This document shows positions 1-7,555 of a stretch of 64,000 bases of DNA, in pieces. The position numbers were made by a program, and so were the translations under genes. Within the stretch, counting starts at the first letter, position 1. Every line of letters begins with the position of its first letter. Origin of the DNA: Rhodoferax sp. (lineage in GTDB: Bacteria > Pseudomonadota > Gammaproteobacteria > Burkholderiales > Burkholderiaceae_C); NCBI GenBank assembly GCA_018061265.1, contig JAGOUM010000009.1, forward strand, positions 1 to 64,000. The letters run 5' to 3'. The notes under the pieces are model-generated. The model saw only the letters and a list, made by a program, of their open reading frames with translations, made no database searches and was not told the DNA's origin.

Positions 1-78
1 GTGCACGAGTTGCAGCAAGCTTTTTTGATTCTGGCAAGAAACCCCGATGTGGCGACTGCCGAGCAGATTGCCCTTTGA
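1..78 (+). CDS. 3' end of an upstream gene (partial)
   Basis: An open frame runs in from the left edge in frame 1 and stops with TGA at 76-78, giving 25 visible residues ending in AEQIAL. It is 38 bp upstream of uxuA on the same strand, so it may belong to the same operon. The tail is too short to identify. A uronate or aldonate pathway enzyme or a regulator would fit the context, but nothing in the residues shows which. Confidence 0.5.
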   Translation: MHELQQAFLILARNPDVATAEQIAL

Positions 79-116
79 AAGTATGAGCCGCCCCACGATG
101 CGCAGGAGTTGACCCG

Positions 117-1172
117 ATGAAAATGACTTTTCGCTGGTATGGCGAATCTGACCCCGTCAAGCTTGAATACATCCGACAGATCCCCGGCATGTATGGCATT
201 GTTTCCGCCATTTACGACGTGCCGGTCGGCGAGGTTTGGCCGCTGGACAAGCTGCAAACCTTGCGCGCGCGCATCGAGGGCGTCGATCTCAAGTTCGAGG
301 TGGTCGAGAGTGTGCCGGTTCATGAAGACATCAAGCTGGGCAAACCCACGCGTGACCGGCTGATCACCAACTTTTGCCAGAACATCCGCCACTGCGCCCA
401 GGCGGGGGTCAAGGTGATTTGTTACAACTTCATGCCGGTGTTTGACTGGACACGCACCGAGATGGCCAAGGTGCTGCCTGACGGCTCCACCACCCTGGCG
501 TTTGATGCCCGTGCTGTTGCGCAGATTGACCCGGAGCAAGGCATCTCGCTGCCGGGGTGGGACGCCAGCTACCAGCCAGCCCAGCTCAAGAGCCTGCTTG
601 ACGAGTACCGCAGCGTCGGTGAAGACGCCTTGTGGGCCAACCTGGAGTACTTTTTGAAAGCCATTGTTCCCGTGGCTGAAGAAGCCGGCATCAAGATGGC
701 CATGCACCCTGACGACCCACCGCGCCCCATTTTTGGTCTGCCACGCATCGTCAAGAACCGTGACGACCTGCATCGACTGGTCAATATTGTTGACTCCCCC
801 GCCAATGGCCTGACGCTTTGCTCGGGCTCACTCGGGGCTGACCTCTGCAACAACATTGAGTCGCTGGTGCGTGAATTTGGTGGTTTGGGTCGCATCCATT
901 TTGGCCACCTGCGCAATGTCAAGGTTGAGCCCGACGGCACGTTCTACGAGTCCACCCACAATTCCTGCGACGGTTCGCTGGACATGGCGGCCATCGTGCG
1001 TGCCTACTCTGATGTTGGTTTTTCCGGTTATGTGCGCCCGGACCATGGGCGCATGATCTGGGGTGAGACGGGCAAACCCGGCTACGGCCTGTATGACAGG
1101 GCATTGGGTGCGGTGTATCTGAACGGCTTGTGGGAAGCCACGGTCAAGTCACGTCCGAAAGCCCAGACTTGA
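117..1172 (+). CDS. uxuA: Mannonate dehydratase UxuA
   Basis: Converts D-mannonate to 2-keto-3-deoxy-D-gluconate in the cytosolic glucuronate branch of hexuronate catabolism. The 351-residue protein matches the shorter (about 350-residue) UxuA class; the E. coli enzyme is about 40 residues longer. Candidate divalent-metal ligands are visible: His197 in the MHPDD motif, Cys235 in LCSGSLG, His261/His264 in [10 protein letters not shown] and Asp309 in VRPDHGR. The ATG at 117 has an AGGAG eight bases upstream. The gene is followed on the same strand by a TRAP transporter and then by a second mannonate dehydratase, which points to uptake and use of an aldonate or uronate. The identification is firm; exact substrate flux is inferred. 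Confidence 0.95.
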   Translation: MKMTFRWYGESDPVKLEYIRQIPGMYGIVSAIYDVPVGEVWPLDKLQTLRARIEGVDLKFEVVESVPVHEDIKLGKPTRDRLITNFCQNIRHCAQAGVKVICYNFMPVFDWTRTEMAKVLPDGSTTLAFDARAVAQIDPEQGISLPGWDASYQPAQLKSLLDEYRSVGEDALWANLEYFLKAIVPVAEEAGIKMAMHPDDPPRPIFGLPRIVKNRDDLHRLVNIVDSPANGLTLCSGSLGADLCNNIESLVREFGGLGRIHFGHLRNVKVEPDGTFYESTHNSCDGSLDMAAIVRAYSDVGFSGYVRPDHGRMIWGETGKPGYGLYDRALGAVYLNGLWEATVKSRPKAQT

Positions 1173-1253
1173 AAATTTTTCAGTGGGCCAGCTATGAAAG
1201 GCTGCCTTTTTAGTGTGTTTGTTTTATTAACCCGGTCAACTAAGGAGATAACC

Positions 1254-2237
1254 ATGACCTTCCGTAGAACCCTTCTCGCTGCAACCATCGCAGTGATGAC
1301 CCTGTCCGCAAGCCTGACCGCTGCTGCTGACAATATTGTGCTCAAGTCGTCCGACACGCACCCGGCGGGTTACCCCACGGTAGTTGCCGTGGAAAACATG
1401 GGCAAGAAGCTCGATGCAGCCACCAGCGGGCGCCTGACCATCAAGATGTTCCCGGGCGCCGTGCTGGGTGAAGAAAAAGCTGTCGTTGAACAAGTGCAGA
1501 TCGGTGCCATTCAGATGGCACGTATTTCGCTGGGCGTGATCGGCCCGATCGTGCCCGAAGTGGACGTGTTCAACATGCCTTTTGTGTTCCGTGACATCAA
1601 CCACATGCGCGCGGTGATTGACGGCGCTGTTGGCCAGGAACTGCTGGACAAGGTGAGCAACAGCTCGGCCCGTATGGTGGGTCTGGCCTGGATGGACGGC
1701 GGTGCCCGCAACCTCTACACCAAGAAAAAAGTGCAAACCCCGGCAGACCTGAAGGGCCTGAAAGTGCGCATGATGGGCAACCCCCTGTTTGTGGACACCA
1801 TGAACGCCATGGGCGGAAACGGGATCGCCATGGGTTACGGTGAGGTGTTTAGCGCGCTGCAAACCAATGTGATCGACGGCGCTGAAAACAACCCACCCAG
1901 CCTGTTCACCTCCAACCACTACACCACGGGCACCAAGTTTTACGCGCAGACCAACCACCTGATCATCCCTGAAATTCTGGTGATGTCCAAGGTCGCCTGG
2001 GACAAACTGTCGGCCGACGACAAAGCCCTGGTGAAGAAAACCGCGCGCGAAGCCCAGCTCGATCAACGTCAACTTTGGGACAAGAGTGTGGCCGACTACT
2101 CCACCAAACTCAAAGCTGCTGGCGTGGAGTTTGTTCCCGTCGATCAGAAGCTGTTCTTTGAAGCGACCGCCCCGGTGCGCGCCAAGTACGGTGCCAAGTT
2201 CACTGACCTGATGAAACGTATCGGCGACGTCAAGTAA
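1254..2237 (+). CDS. TRAP transporter solute-binding protein (DctP family)
   Basis: Periplasmic binding component of a tripartite ATP-independent transporter, 327 residues. The ATG at 1254 is preceded by AAGGAG and gives a clean Sec signal peptide (basic MTFRRT, hydrophobic stretch, Ala-rich cleavage region ending near TAAADN). An in-frame ATG at 1194 would only add residues in front of the signal peptide and has no ribosome site. Family features include the N-terminal SSDTHPAGYP strand and the central GGARNLYT and KVRMMGNP segments, where DctP proteins carry the carboxylate-binding Arg. Flanking uxuA and manD suggest a uronate or aldonate ligand rather than a C4-dicarboxylate; this is inference from context. 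Confidence 0.92.
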   Translation: MTFRRTLLAATIAVMTLSASLTAAADNIVLKSSDTHPAGYPTVVAVENMGKKLDAATSGRLTIKMFPGAVLGEEKAVVEQVQIGAIQMARISLGVIGPIVPEVDVFNMPFVFRDINHMRAVIDGAVGQELLDKVSNSSARMVGLAWMDGGARNLYTKKKVQTPADLKGLKVRMMGNPLFVDTMNAMGGNGIAMGYGEVFSALQTNVIDGAENNPPSLFTSNHYTTGTKFYAQTNHLIIPEILVMSKVAWDKLSADDKALVKKTAREAQLDQRQLWDKSVADYSTKLKAAGVEFVPVDQKLFFEATAPVRAKYGAKFTDLMKRIGDVK

Positions 2238-2248
2238 ATAGGTCAAGC

Positions 2249-2278
2249 GGGGCCAAGGCGGCGTGCTGCCCTGGCCCC
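2249..2278 (+). promoter_or_regulatory. Intercistronic stem-loop after the TRAP binding-protein gene
   Basis: An 11-base arm (2249-2259) pairs with 2268-2278 across an 8-base loop, with a single A-C mismatch; the outer arms are GGGGCCA and TGGCCCC. It has no T-run, so it is not a typical terminator. Such hairpins between a binding-protein gene and its permease genes often raise the level of binding-protein mRNA by blocking 3' decay. A possible GTG start for the next gene at 2263 would lie in the loop, which argues against that start. Confidence 0.55.
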
Positions 2279-2301
2279 GGCTGTTTCAACCGGGCACTGC
2301 C

Positions 2302-2826
2302 ATGAAAAACAAGATTCTGCGATTTAACGACGGCCTTTATCTGGTCTGCATCTGGGCCTCGGGCCTTTCAGTGCTGATCATGTCACTGATTGTTCCCTGG
2401 GGTATTTTTGCGCGTTATGTGCTGGGAACTGGCTCACCGTGGCCCGAGCCGGTGGCGGTGATGCTGATGGTGGTGTTCACGTTTTTTGGTGCCTCGGCCG
2501 GCTACCGGGCGCACTGTCACATCGCGGTGGCCATGGTGACCGAGCGTTTGCCCAAGCCGGTGCAGCCGGTGTTGGCGATTGCGATGGAGATTCTGATGTT
2601 GGCGGTGGCCCTGTTTGTCATGGTTTACGGCACCAAGCTGTGTCTGGAGACCATGCATCAGTCCATCGGCCAATTGCCCTGGATGCCGGTTGGCGTGACT
2701 TACCTGCCAGTGCCTCTGGGTGGCTTGACCACCGTCATTTTTGTGCTGGAGCGCCTGGCGTTTGGGCCGCAGGGCCTGCGCGAGGTGGTGACGTTTGACC
2801 ATGAAAAGAAAGAGCAGGCCGCCTGA
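2302..2826 (+). CDS. TRAP transporter small permease (DctQ family)
   Basis: Small membrane subunit, 174 residues with four predicted membrane segments (about 16-38, 50-68, 90-112, 130-150). It carries the family pattern of a cytoplasmic N terminus followed by a W-G-I-F-A-R-Y segment and the later P-WPEP motif. The ATG at 2302 starts a typical MKNKILRFNDGLY terminus. A GTG at 2263 in the same frame would add 13 residues but falls inside an intercistronic hairpin, so 2302 is preferred, although its ribosome site is weak. The stop codon overlaps the start of the large permease by one base (TGATG), indicating translational coupling. Confidence 0.88.
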   Translation: MKNKILRFNDGLYLVCIWASGLSVLIMSLIVPWGIFARYVLGTGSPWPEPVAVMLMVVFTFFGASAGYRAHCHIAVAMVTERLPKPVQPVLAIAMEILMLAVALFVMVYGTKLCLETMHQSIGQLPWMPVGVTYLPVPLGGLTTVIFVLERLAFGPQGLREVVTFDHEKKEQAA

Positions 2827-4109
2827 TGGACGCTTTTGTTTTACTCGGCTCGTTCCTGGTGCTGATTTTGCTGGGCATGCCTGTGGCTTACGCGATGGGC
2901 TTGGCAGCGCTGATTGGTGGCTGGTACATCGATATTCCACCCGATGCCATCATGATTGCCATCGCCGGCGGGGTGAACAAGTTTTCACTGCTGGCGATTC
3001 CGTTTTTTGTTCTGGCCGGAGCCATCATGGCCGAAGGCGGTATGGCGCACCGGTTGGTGGCGTTTGCCGGCGTGCTGGTTGGCTTTGTGCGCGGCGGCCT
3101 GTCCATCGTCAACATCCTGGCGTCGACCTTTTTTGGTGCCATATCCGGCTCCTCCATGGCCGATACCGCGTCGATTGGTTCGGTGCTGATTCCTGAAATG
3201 GAGAAGAAAGGTTACCCGCGAGAATTTGCCACGGCGGTCACCATCAGCGGGTCGGTACAAGCCATCTTGATTCCGCCCAGTCACAACGCGGTGATTTATT
3301 CGCTAGCTGCGGGTGGGTCGGTGTCGATTGCGGCGCTGTTCCTGGCTGGGGTCTTGCCCGGCTTAATCTTAGGATTGACGCTGACCGTGATGTGCCTGTT
3401 CATCGCCAAGAAGCAGGACTTCCCCAAAGGCCGTGTCATCCCCATCAAAGAGGCGATGAAGATCGTGGTTGATGCCCTTTGGGGTTTGATGACCATTGTC
3501 ATCATTCTGGGCGGCATTCTGTCAGGCATATTTACTGCAACGGAATCGGCGTCGGTGGCCGTGATCTGGGCTTTTGCGGTCACCATGTTTGTTTACCGCG
3601 ACTACAAATGGAACGAGTTGCCCAAGTTGGTACATCGCACTGTCAAGACCTTGTCCATTGTGATGATCCTGATCGGCTTTGCCGCCAGCTTTGGTTACAT
3701 CATGACGCTGATGCAGATTCCGCAGCAAATCACCGGGCTGTTCACCAGTATTTCGGACAACAAGATTGTGGTCCTGCTGATGATCAACGTGCTGCTCCTG
3801 CTGCTGGGCACGCTGATGGATATGGCACCGCTGATTCTCATCATGACACCCATTCTTCTGCCTATTGTTACGAGTCTGGGTGTCGATTCGGTTCACTTTG
3901 GCATGATCATGATGCTGAACCTGGCCATGGGCCTGATCACACCGCCTGTGGGCAGTGTGCTGTTTGTCGGTGCTGCGGTCGCCAAATTGCCTATTGAACA
4001 AGTGGTCAAAGCCTTGAACCCGTTTTTTGTCGCCTTGTTTTTGGTGCTGATGGCCGTCACGTACATTCCTGCCATTTCATTGTGGCTACCAGGGCTATTG
4101 CTCAATTAG
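2826..4109 (+). CDS. TRAP transporter large permease (DctM family)
   Basis: Main membrane channel subunit, 427 residues, hydrophobic throughout with about 12 membrane segments. DctM signatures are visible: the N-terminal GMPVAYAMGLAAL region, the ISGSSMADTASIGSVLIPEM segment after about residue 100, and the repeated PPSHNAVIYSLAAGGSVS and TPPVGSVLFVGAAV segments that mark the two scaffold/transport repeats. Start ATG overlaps the preceding stop. Together with the two upstream genes it forms a complete TRAP system that uses a sodium or proton gradient and sits between two mannonate dehydratases. Confidence 0.95.
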   Translation: MDAFVLLGSFLVLILLGMPVAYAMGLAALIGGWYIDIPPDAIMIAIAGGVNKFSLLAIPFFVLAGAIMAEGGMAHRLVAFAGVLVGFVRGGLSIVNILASTFFGAISGSSMADTASIGSVLIPEMEKKGYPREFATAVTISGSVQAILIPPSHNAVIYSLAAGGSVSIAALFLAGVLPGLILGLTLTVMCLFIAKKQDFPKGRVIPIKEAMKIVVDALWGLMTIVIILGGILSGIFTATESASVAVIWAFAVTMFVYRDYKWNELPKLVHRTVKTLSIVMILIGFAASFGYIMTLMQIPQQITGLFTSISDNKIVVLLMINVLLLLLGTLMDMAPLILIMTPILLPIVTSLGVDSVHFGMIMMLNLAMGLITPPVGSVLFVGAAVAKLPIEQVVKALNPFFVALFLVLMAVTYIPAISLWLPGLLLN

Positions 4110-4119
4110 GGTAAGTCGC

Positions 4120-4150
4120 TTCTGCCGCCAAGGAAGCTTGAGCGGCAGAA
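4120..4150 (+). promoter_or_regulatory. Perfect 9-bp inverted repeat after the TRAP genes
   Basis: TTCTGCCGC at 4120-4128 is exactly complementary to GCGGCAGAA at 4142-4150, with a 13-base loop containing AAGCTT. It lies 11 bp after the permease stop and about 105 bp before manD. There is no T-run, so it could be an RNA-processing hairpin, a weak terminator/attenuator, or a protein-binding dyad controlling manD. Confidence 0.45.
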
Positions 4151-4254
4151 ACTATCTCCAAACGGGTCGGCAAGCGGTCACTCAAGCCGCTCTGTAGGAC
4201 ACTGATCCAGCCCGACCACGGTACTTGGTTGACTGAAAATTCAGGAAATTTCGC

Positions 4255-5463
4255 TTGAAGATCGTGCAAATTCAGAGCATCGTGACGTGCCCGGGTCGCA
4301 ACTTTGTCACTGTCAAGATCGTCACCGACGAAGGGGTTTCTGGGCTGGGAGATGCCACCCTGAACGGACGCGAGCTGGCGGTCAAATCCTACCTTGAAGA
4401 TCACGTCTTCCCGTGCCTGATTGGCCGGGACCCGCGCAACATTGAAGACATCTGGCAATACCTGTACCGGGGTGCCTACTGGCGTCGTGGCCCGGTCACC
4501 ATGACGGCGATTGCCGCCATTGACATGGCGCTGTGGGATATCAAAGGCAAACTCGCGGGCATGCCGGTCTATCAGCTACTCGGCGGCAAGAGCCGTGACG
4601 GCGTGATGGTGTATGGCCACGCCAATGGCCGCGACCATGCGGAAGCCATCGATGCCGTCCGTCAGCACATTGAAGAAGGCTTCAAGGCGATTCGGGTGCA
4701 ATCTGGCGTGCCGGGTTTGGCCAAGACTTATGGCGTTGGCAAAGGCAAAGGTTTTTATGAGCCGGCTGAAAAGGGCTTGCCACCCGAAGAGCCCTGGGAC
4801 ACCGCGCTGTACCTGCGCCATACCCCCGAGCTGTTTCGCAAGGTGCGTGAAGCGGTTGGTTTTGACTACCACCTGCTGCACGATGCGCACCACCGCCTGA
4901 CCCCCATCGAGGCCGGTCGCCTGGGCAAAGACCTTGAGCCCTACCGCATGTTTTGGGTGGAAGATGCCACCCCCGCTGAAAACCAGGAGGCTTTTCGGCT
5001 GATTCGCCAGCACACCACCACGCCGCTGGCCGTGGGTGAAATCTTCAACTCGATCTGGGATTGCAAAGACCTGATCAGCGAGCAGCTGATTGACTATATC
5101 CGCTCCACCATCGTGCATGCCGGTGGTATTACCCATGTGCGGCGCATCGCCGACTTTGCCGCCCTGTACCAGGTGCGCACCGGCTTTCATGGTGCCACTG
5201 ATTTGTCACCGGTATGTATGGCCGCTGCGGTGAACTTTGGCTTGTGGGTGCCTAACTTCGGCATTCAGGAGCTGATGCCACACACACCACTGACCAACGA
5301 GGTCTTCCCGCACAACTATCGCTGCGAGGATGGTTACCTGGTGATGGACGAGGTGCCGGGTCTGGGTGTCGAGATCAATGAAGAACTGGCAGTGAAGTAC
5401 CCGTATGAGCGGGCGTACCTGCCGGTGGCCCGCTTGCGTGATGGCTCAATGTGGAACTGGTGA
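4255..5463 (+). CDS. manD: D-mannonate dehydratase, enolase superfamily (ManD/RspA type)
   Basis: A 402-residue mandelate-racemase-like enzyme expected to dehydrate D-mannonate (in some family members D-gluconate, or both poorly) to 2-keto-3-deoxygluconate. Residues that define ManD fall at the family's usual numbering: Arg147, Tyr159, metal ligands Asp210, Glu236 and Glu262, acid/base His212 and His312. Position 314 is Ala, which as I recall is the residue in high-activity ManDs rather than the Pro of weak ones. The start is a TTG at 4255 with AGGA eight bases upstream. It is not homologous to UxuA, 3 kb upstream, although both can catalyse the same step. Confidence 0.9.
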   Translation: MKIVQIQSIVTCPGRNFVTVKIVTDEGVSGLGDATLNGRELAVKSYLEDHVFPCLIGRDPRNIEDIWQYLYRGAYWRRGPVTMTAIAAIDMALWDIKGKLAGMPVYQLLGGKSRDGVMVYGHANGRDHAEAIDAVRQHIEEGFKAIRVQSGVPGLAKTYGVGKGKGFYEPAEKGLPPEEPWDTALYLRHTPELFRKVREAVGFDYHLLHDAHHRLTPIEAGRLGKDLEPYRMFWVEDATPAENQEAFRLIRQHTTTPLAVGEIFNSIWDCKDLISEQLIDYIRSTIVHAGGITHVRRIADFAALYQVRTGFHGATDLSPVCMAAAVNFGLWVPNFGIQELMPHTPLTNEVFPHNYRCEDGYLVMDEVPGLGVEINEELAVKYPYERAYLPVARLRDGSMWNW

Positions 5464-5490
5464 TCTTGGTCGGCTAACCGGGCCAACGAA

Positions 5491-5997
5491 TCAGTTCAAC
5501 GGCATGTTGATCTGGAACATCAAGCCGGCTGTGCCCAGCAGGTCCACCTGGGCTGACCAGCCAGGTTTGAATTCGTAGGCGAGTGCTGCAATCACCCCCG
5601 GCGAGAAACCTTTGTAGTTGAGCGGAACCTTGTTTTCATACGGTTCCTTGTAGCCGTAGAGCAAACCGGCAGTCCACTTGAATGACAGCTTGTTGACATC
5701 CCAGATGTTGTGATAAATCCCCCCCCACGGGTAGATAAAGACACTCTCCTGACCGAATGAGTTGCTGAACAGGGTAAACCCGTCAAGCTTGCCGTTTTTG
5801 TGCTCACGCTCCAAGCCGACCATCACCACATTTTCGTGGTCGGTCTTGGGTGAAAAGTGCAACGTATACGGGCTGGCCTGGAACCGCAGTTGAATACCCT
5901 GGTCAGCCCAGGACTGAGAGTCTTCGGCCCAGGCCGGGCTGGCCGTGTAGGCCACAATCGGGCTGATGAGCAGTGCAAGAATTTTTTTCATCATCAT
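5491..5997 (-). CDS. Small predicted outer-membrane beta-barrel protein, function unknown
   Basis: I do not recognise a specific function. Three consecutive ATG codons (5997, 5994, 5991) start a 168-residue protein with a clear Sec signal peptide ending at AWA before EDSQ. An in-frame ATG at 6015 is also possible. The mature part is rich in alternating aromatic and polar strands (YTLHFSP, GFTLFSNSFG, FIYPWGGIYH, WTAGLLYGY, ALAYEF) and ends with a strand finishing in MFQINMPLN, as small outer-membrane barrels do. Similar proteins in Comamonadaceae are, as I recall, sometimes labelled glycerol-3-phosphate transporter, which nothing here supports. It is divergent from the hydrolase at 6030. Confidence 0.7.
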   Translation of the reverse strand: MMMKKILALLISPIVAYTASPAWAEDSQSWADQGIQLRFQASPYTLHFSPKTDHENVVMVGLEREHKNGKLDGFTLFSNSFGQESVFIYPWGGIYHNIWDVNKLSFKWTAGLLYGYKEPYENKVPLNYKGFSPGVIAALAYEFKPGWSAQVDLLGTAGLMFQINMPLN

Positions 5998-6029
5998 TGG
6001 CTGTGAAAGTGTCATGCTGGGTGACGGAC

Positions 6030-6917
6030 ATGCATAAGGTCCGCAGTGTAACGGCTGTGTTTGCAAAAACGCTGGTGTTGCTGGCACTGCTACTGGCCTG
6101 CTCGGCTTGCGCTTGGCTTGATACCAAGCAACGCCAGATCATCTACCGGCCCACGCCGGCACCAAGCGAGGGGACCGTCGCAGCTCTCCCCTTTTGGCAA
6201 ACCAATGATGCGCGGCTGTTCCTGAGGGTACCTGGGCATACAGAGCAACAAGTGGCGTTATGGTGGTTGCCCCACACCGACCCGTTGGCACCCACCTTGC
6301 TGTATTTACACGGCACTTTTCGCAACCTGCTTGGCAACCAGCCCAAGATCGAGGCCTTGCGCCAGGCCGGGTTTTCAATACTGGCGGTGGACTACCGTGG
6401 CTGGGGGCAAAGCACCTCGATCACACCGTCGGAGCAAAGCATCATTGAGGATGCCCTGTTGGCCTGGGGTGAACTGGTCAGGCGCGAGCCACGCACGGCC
6501 CAGCGCGTGATTTATGGGCATTCCATGGGCTCTGGCGTCGCTGTTGCGCTGGCCAGCCAGTTGAACAGCCCGGCAGATTTTGGCGCCTTGATACTTGAAT
6601 CCGCATTCACCAGCTTTGCCGACATTGCGGCCGAGGCAGGCTTCTGGGCCAGTCTGGCAATCCGCTTCAATCACGAGCGATTTGCCTCTATTGATCGCAT
6701 CACCCGCATCAAGGCACCGCTATTGATGTTGCACGGCGCACTGGATCGAACGGTGCCGATGCTGTTGGGCCAGCGCCTGTTTGCTGCTGCCAATGAACCC
6801 AAAGAATGGGTCATGATCGGTGCGGGTCAGCACAGCGACCTGCATCGGGTGGGGCAACCCACCTATCAGGAGACTATCGCGGCTTTTAAGTCCCGCTACC
6901 TGTCACAGCCCCAATAA
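6030..6917 (+). CDS. Alpha/beta hydrolase, lipoprotein-like (BEM46/ABHD13-type fold)
   Basis: Serine hydrolase of 295 residues. The N terminus has a hydrophobic segment ending in LLLACSACAW, which contains lipobox-like cysteines, so it is probably anchored in a membrane. The catalytic triad is visible: nucleophile Ser in YGHSMGSGVA, Asp in LHGALDRTVP and His in GAGQHSDLH. The oxyanion strand is LLYLHGTFRN. Substrate is unknown; relatives include peptidase-like and esterase-like proteins. The ATG at 6030 is chosen because it gives a normal signal; an upstream in-frame ATG at 5973 would extend into the divergent gene. Its end overlaps the convergent HAD gene by 15 bp. Confidence 0.82.
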   Translation: MHKVRSVTAVFAKTLVLLALLLACSACAWLDTKQRQIIYRPTPAPSEGTVAALPFWQTNDARLFLRVPGHTEQQVALWWLPHTDPLAPTLLYLHGTFRNLLGNQPKIEALRQAGFSILAVDYRGWGQSTSITPSEQSIIEDALLAWGELVRREPRTAQRVIYGHSMGSGVAVALASQLNSPADFGALILESAFTSFADIAAEAGFWASLAIRFNHERFASIDRITRIKAPLLMLHGALDRTVPMLLGQRLFAAANEPKEWVMIGAGQHSDLHRVGQPTYQETIAAFKSRYLSQPQ

Positions 6918-7526
6918 GGAGAGTTCGGCCTGCAGCTGTTGTGGTGACTCAAAATGGATGCCCCTCCAACCCAGGGACTGGGCAACATGCACATTGGCCT
7001 TGAGATCATCAACAAAAACCGTATGTGCCGCAGGCAGTTGATACCGCTCCTGCAACATCTGATAGATCAAAGGGTCAGGTTTGATGTGTTTGACATCCCC
7101 GGAAAACACGCCCCCGTCAAACCAGCGCAGGAAAGCAAAGCGCTGCTCCAGCACGCGTGCATAAGGTACTGGCATGTTGGACAGGTAATACAGACCGGTT
7201 ACCCCGTCGGACGAATCACGTCGCTGGCGCAGTTGTTCAAGCAGCAACAAGGTGCCTTCAATCGGCATAAGCCGCTCGCCGATGCCATGCACCAGCTCGT
7301 GCATGGCATCCAGCGGCAGGCTTAGTCGTTGGGCCGTGCGCTGCACCACCTCGTCTGCCTGTAGCAAACCCTGGTCAAAAGCGTGCCAGTCGGCGTGGCC
7401 AAAAACCTGATGGGCCAGTTGTTTGGCAGCGTCAACACTGTCAGCACGCTGGGCGAAAACCTGTTGAATCAGCGTGGCCGGCTGCCAGGTGAAAACCACG
7501 GCACCAAAGTCAAAAACGATATTCAT
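6903..7526 (-). CDS. HAD-IA family hydrolase (YihX/glucose-1-phosphatase-like)
   Basis: A 207-residue haloacid-dehalogenase-fold phosphatase. Motif I reads FDFGAVVF, where the second Asp of the usual DxD is Gly; this D-x-G form is found in the YihX group, whose E. coli member hydrolyses alpha-glucose-1-phosphate. Motif III is KPDPLIYQ and motif IV is FVDDLKANV. The ATG at 7526 is chosen because residues before it do not belong to the fold. It is the last gene of the minus-strand run afuA-afuB-afuC-tal-pgi, 29 bp after pgi, so a sugar-phosphate substrate is plausible. That substrate is inferred from context and motif only. Confidence 0.85.
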   Translation of the reverse strand: MNIVFDFGAVVFTWQPATLIQQVFAQRADSVDAAKQLAHQVFGHADWHAFDQGLLQADEVVQRTAQRLSLPLDAMHELVHGIGERLMPIEGTLLLLEQLRQRRDSSDGVTGLYYLSNMPVPYARVLEQRFAFLRWFDGGVFSGDVKHIKPDPLIYQMLQERYQLPAAHTVFVDDLKANVHVAQSLGWRGIHFESPQQLQAELSLLGL

Positions 7527-7555
7527 GACGGTCGATCTATGGACTGCGGGGCATG

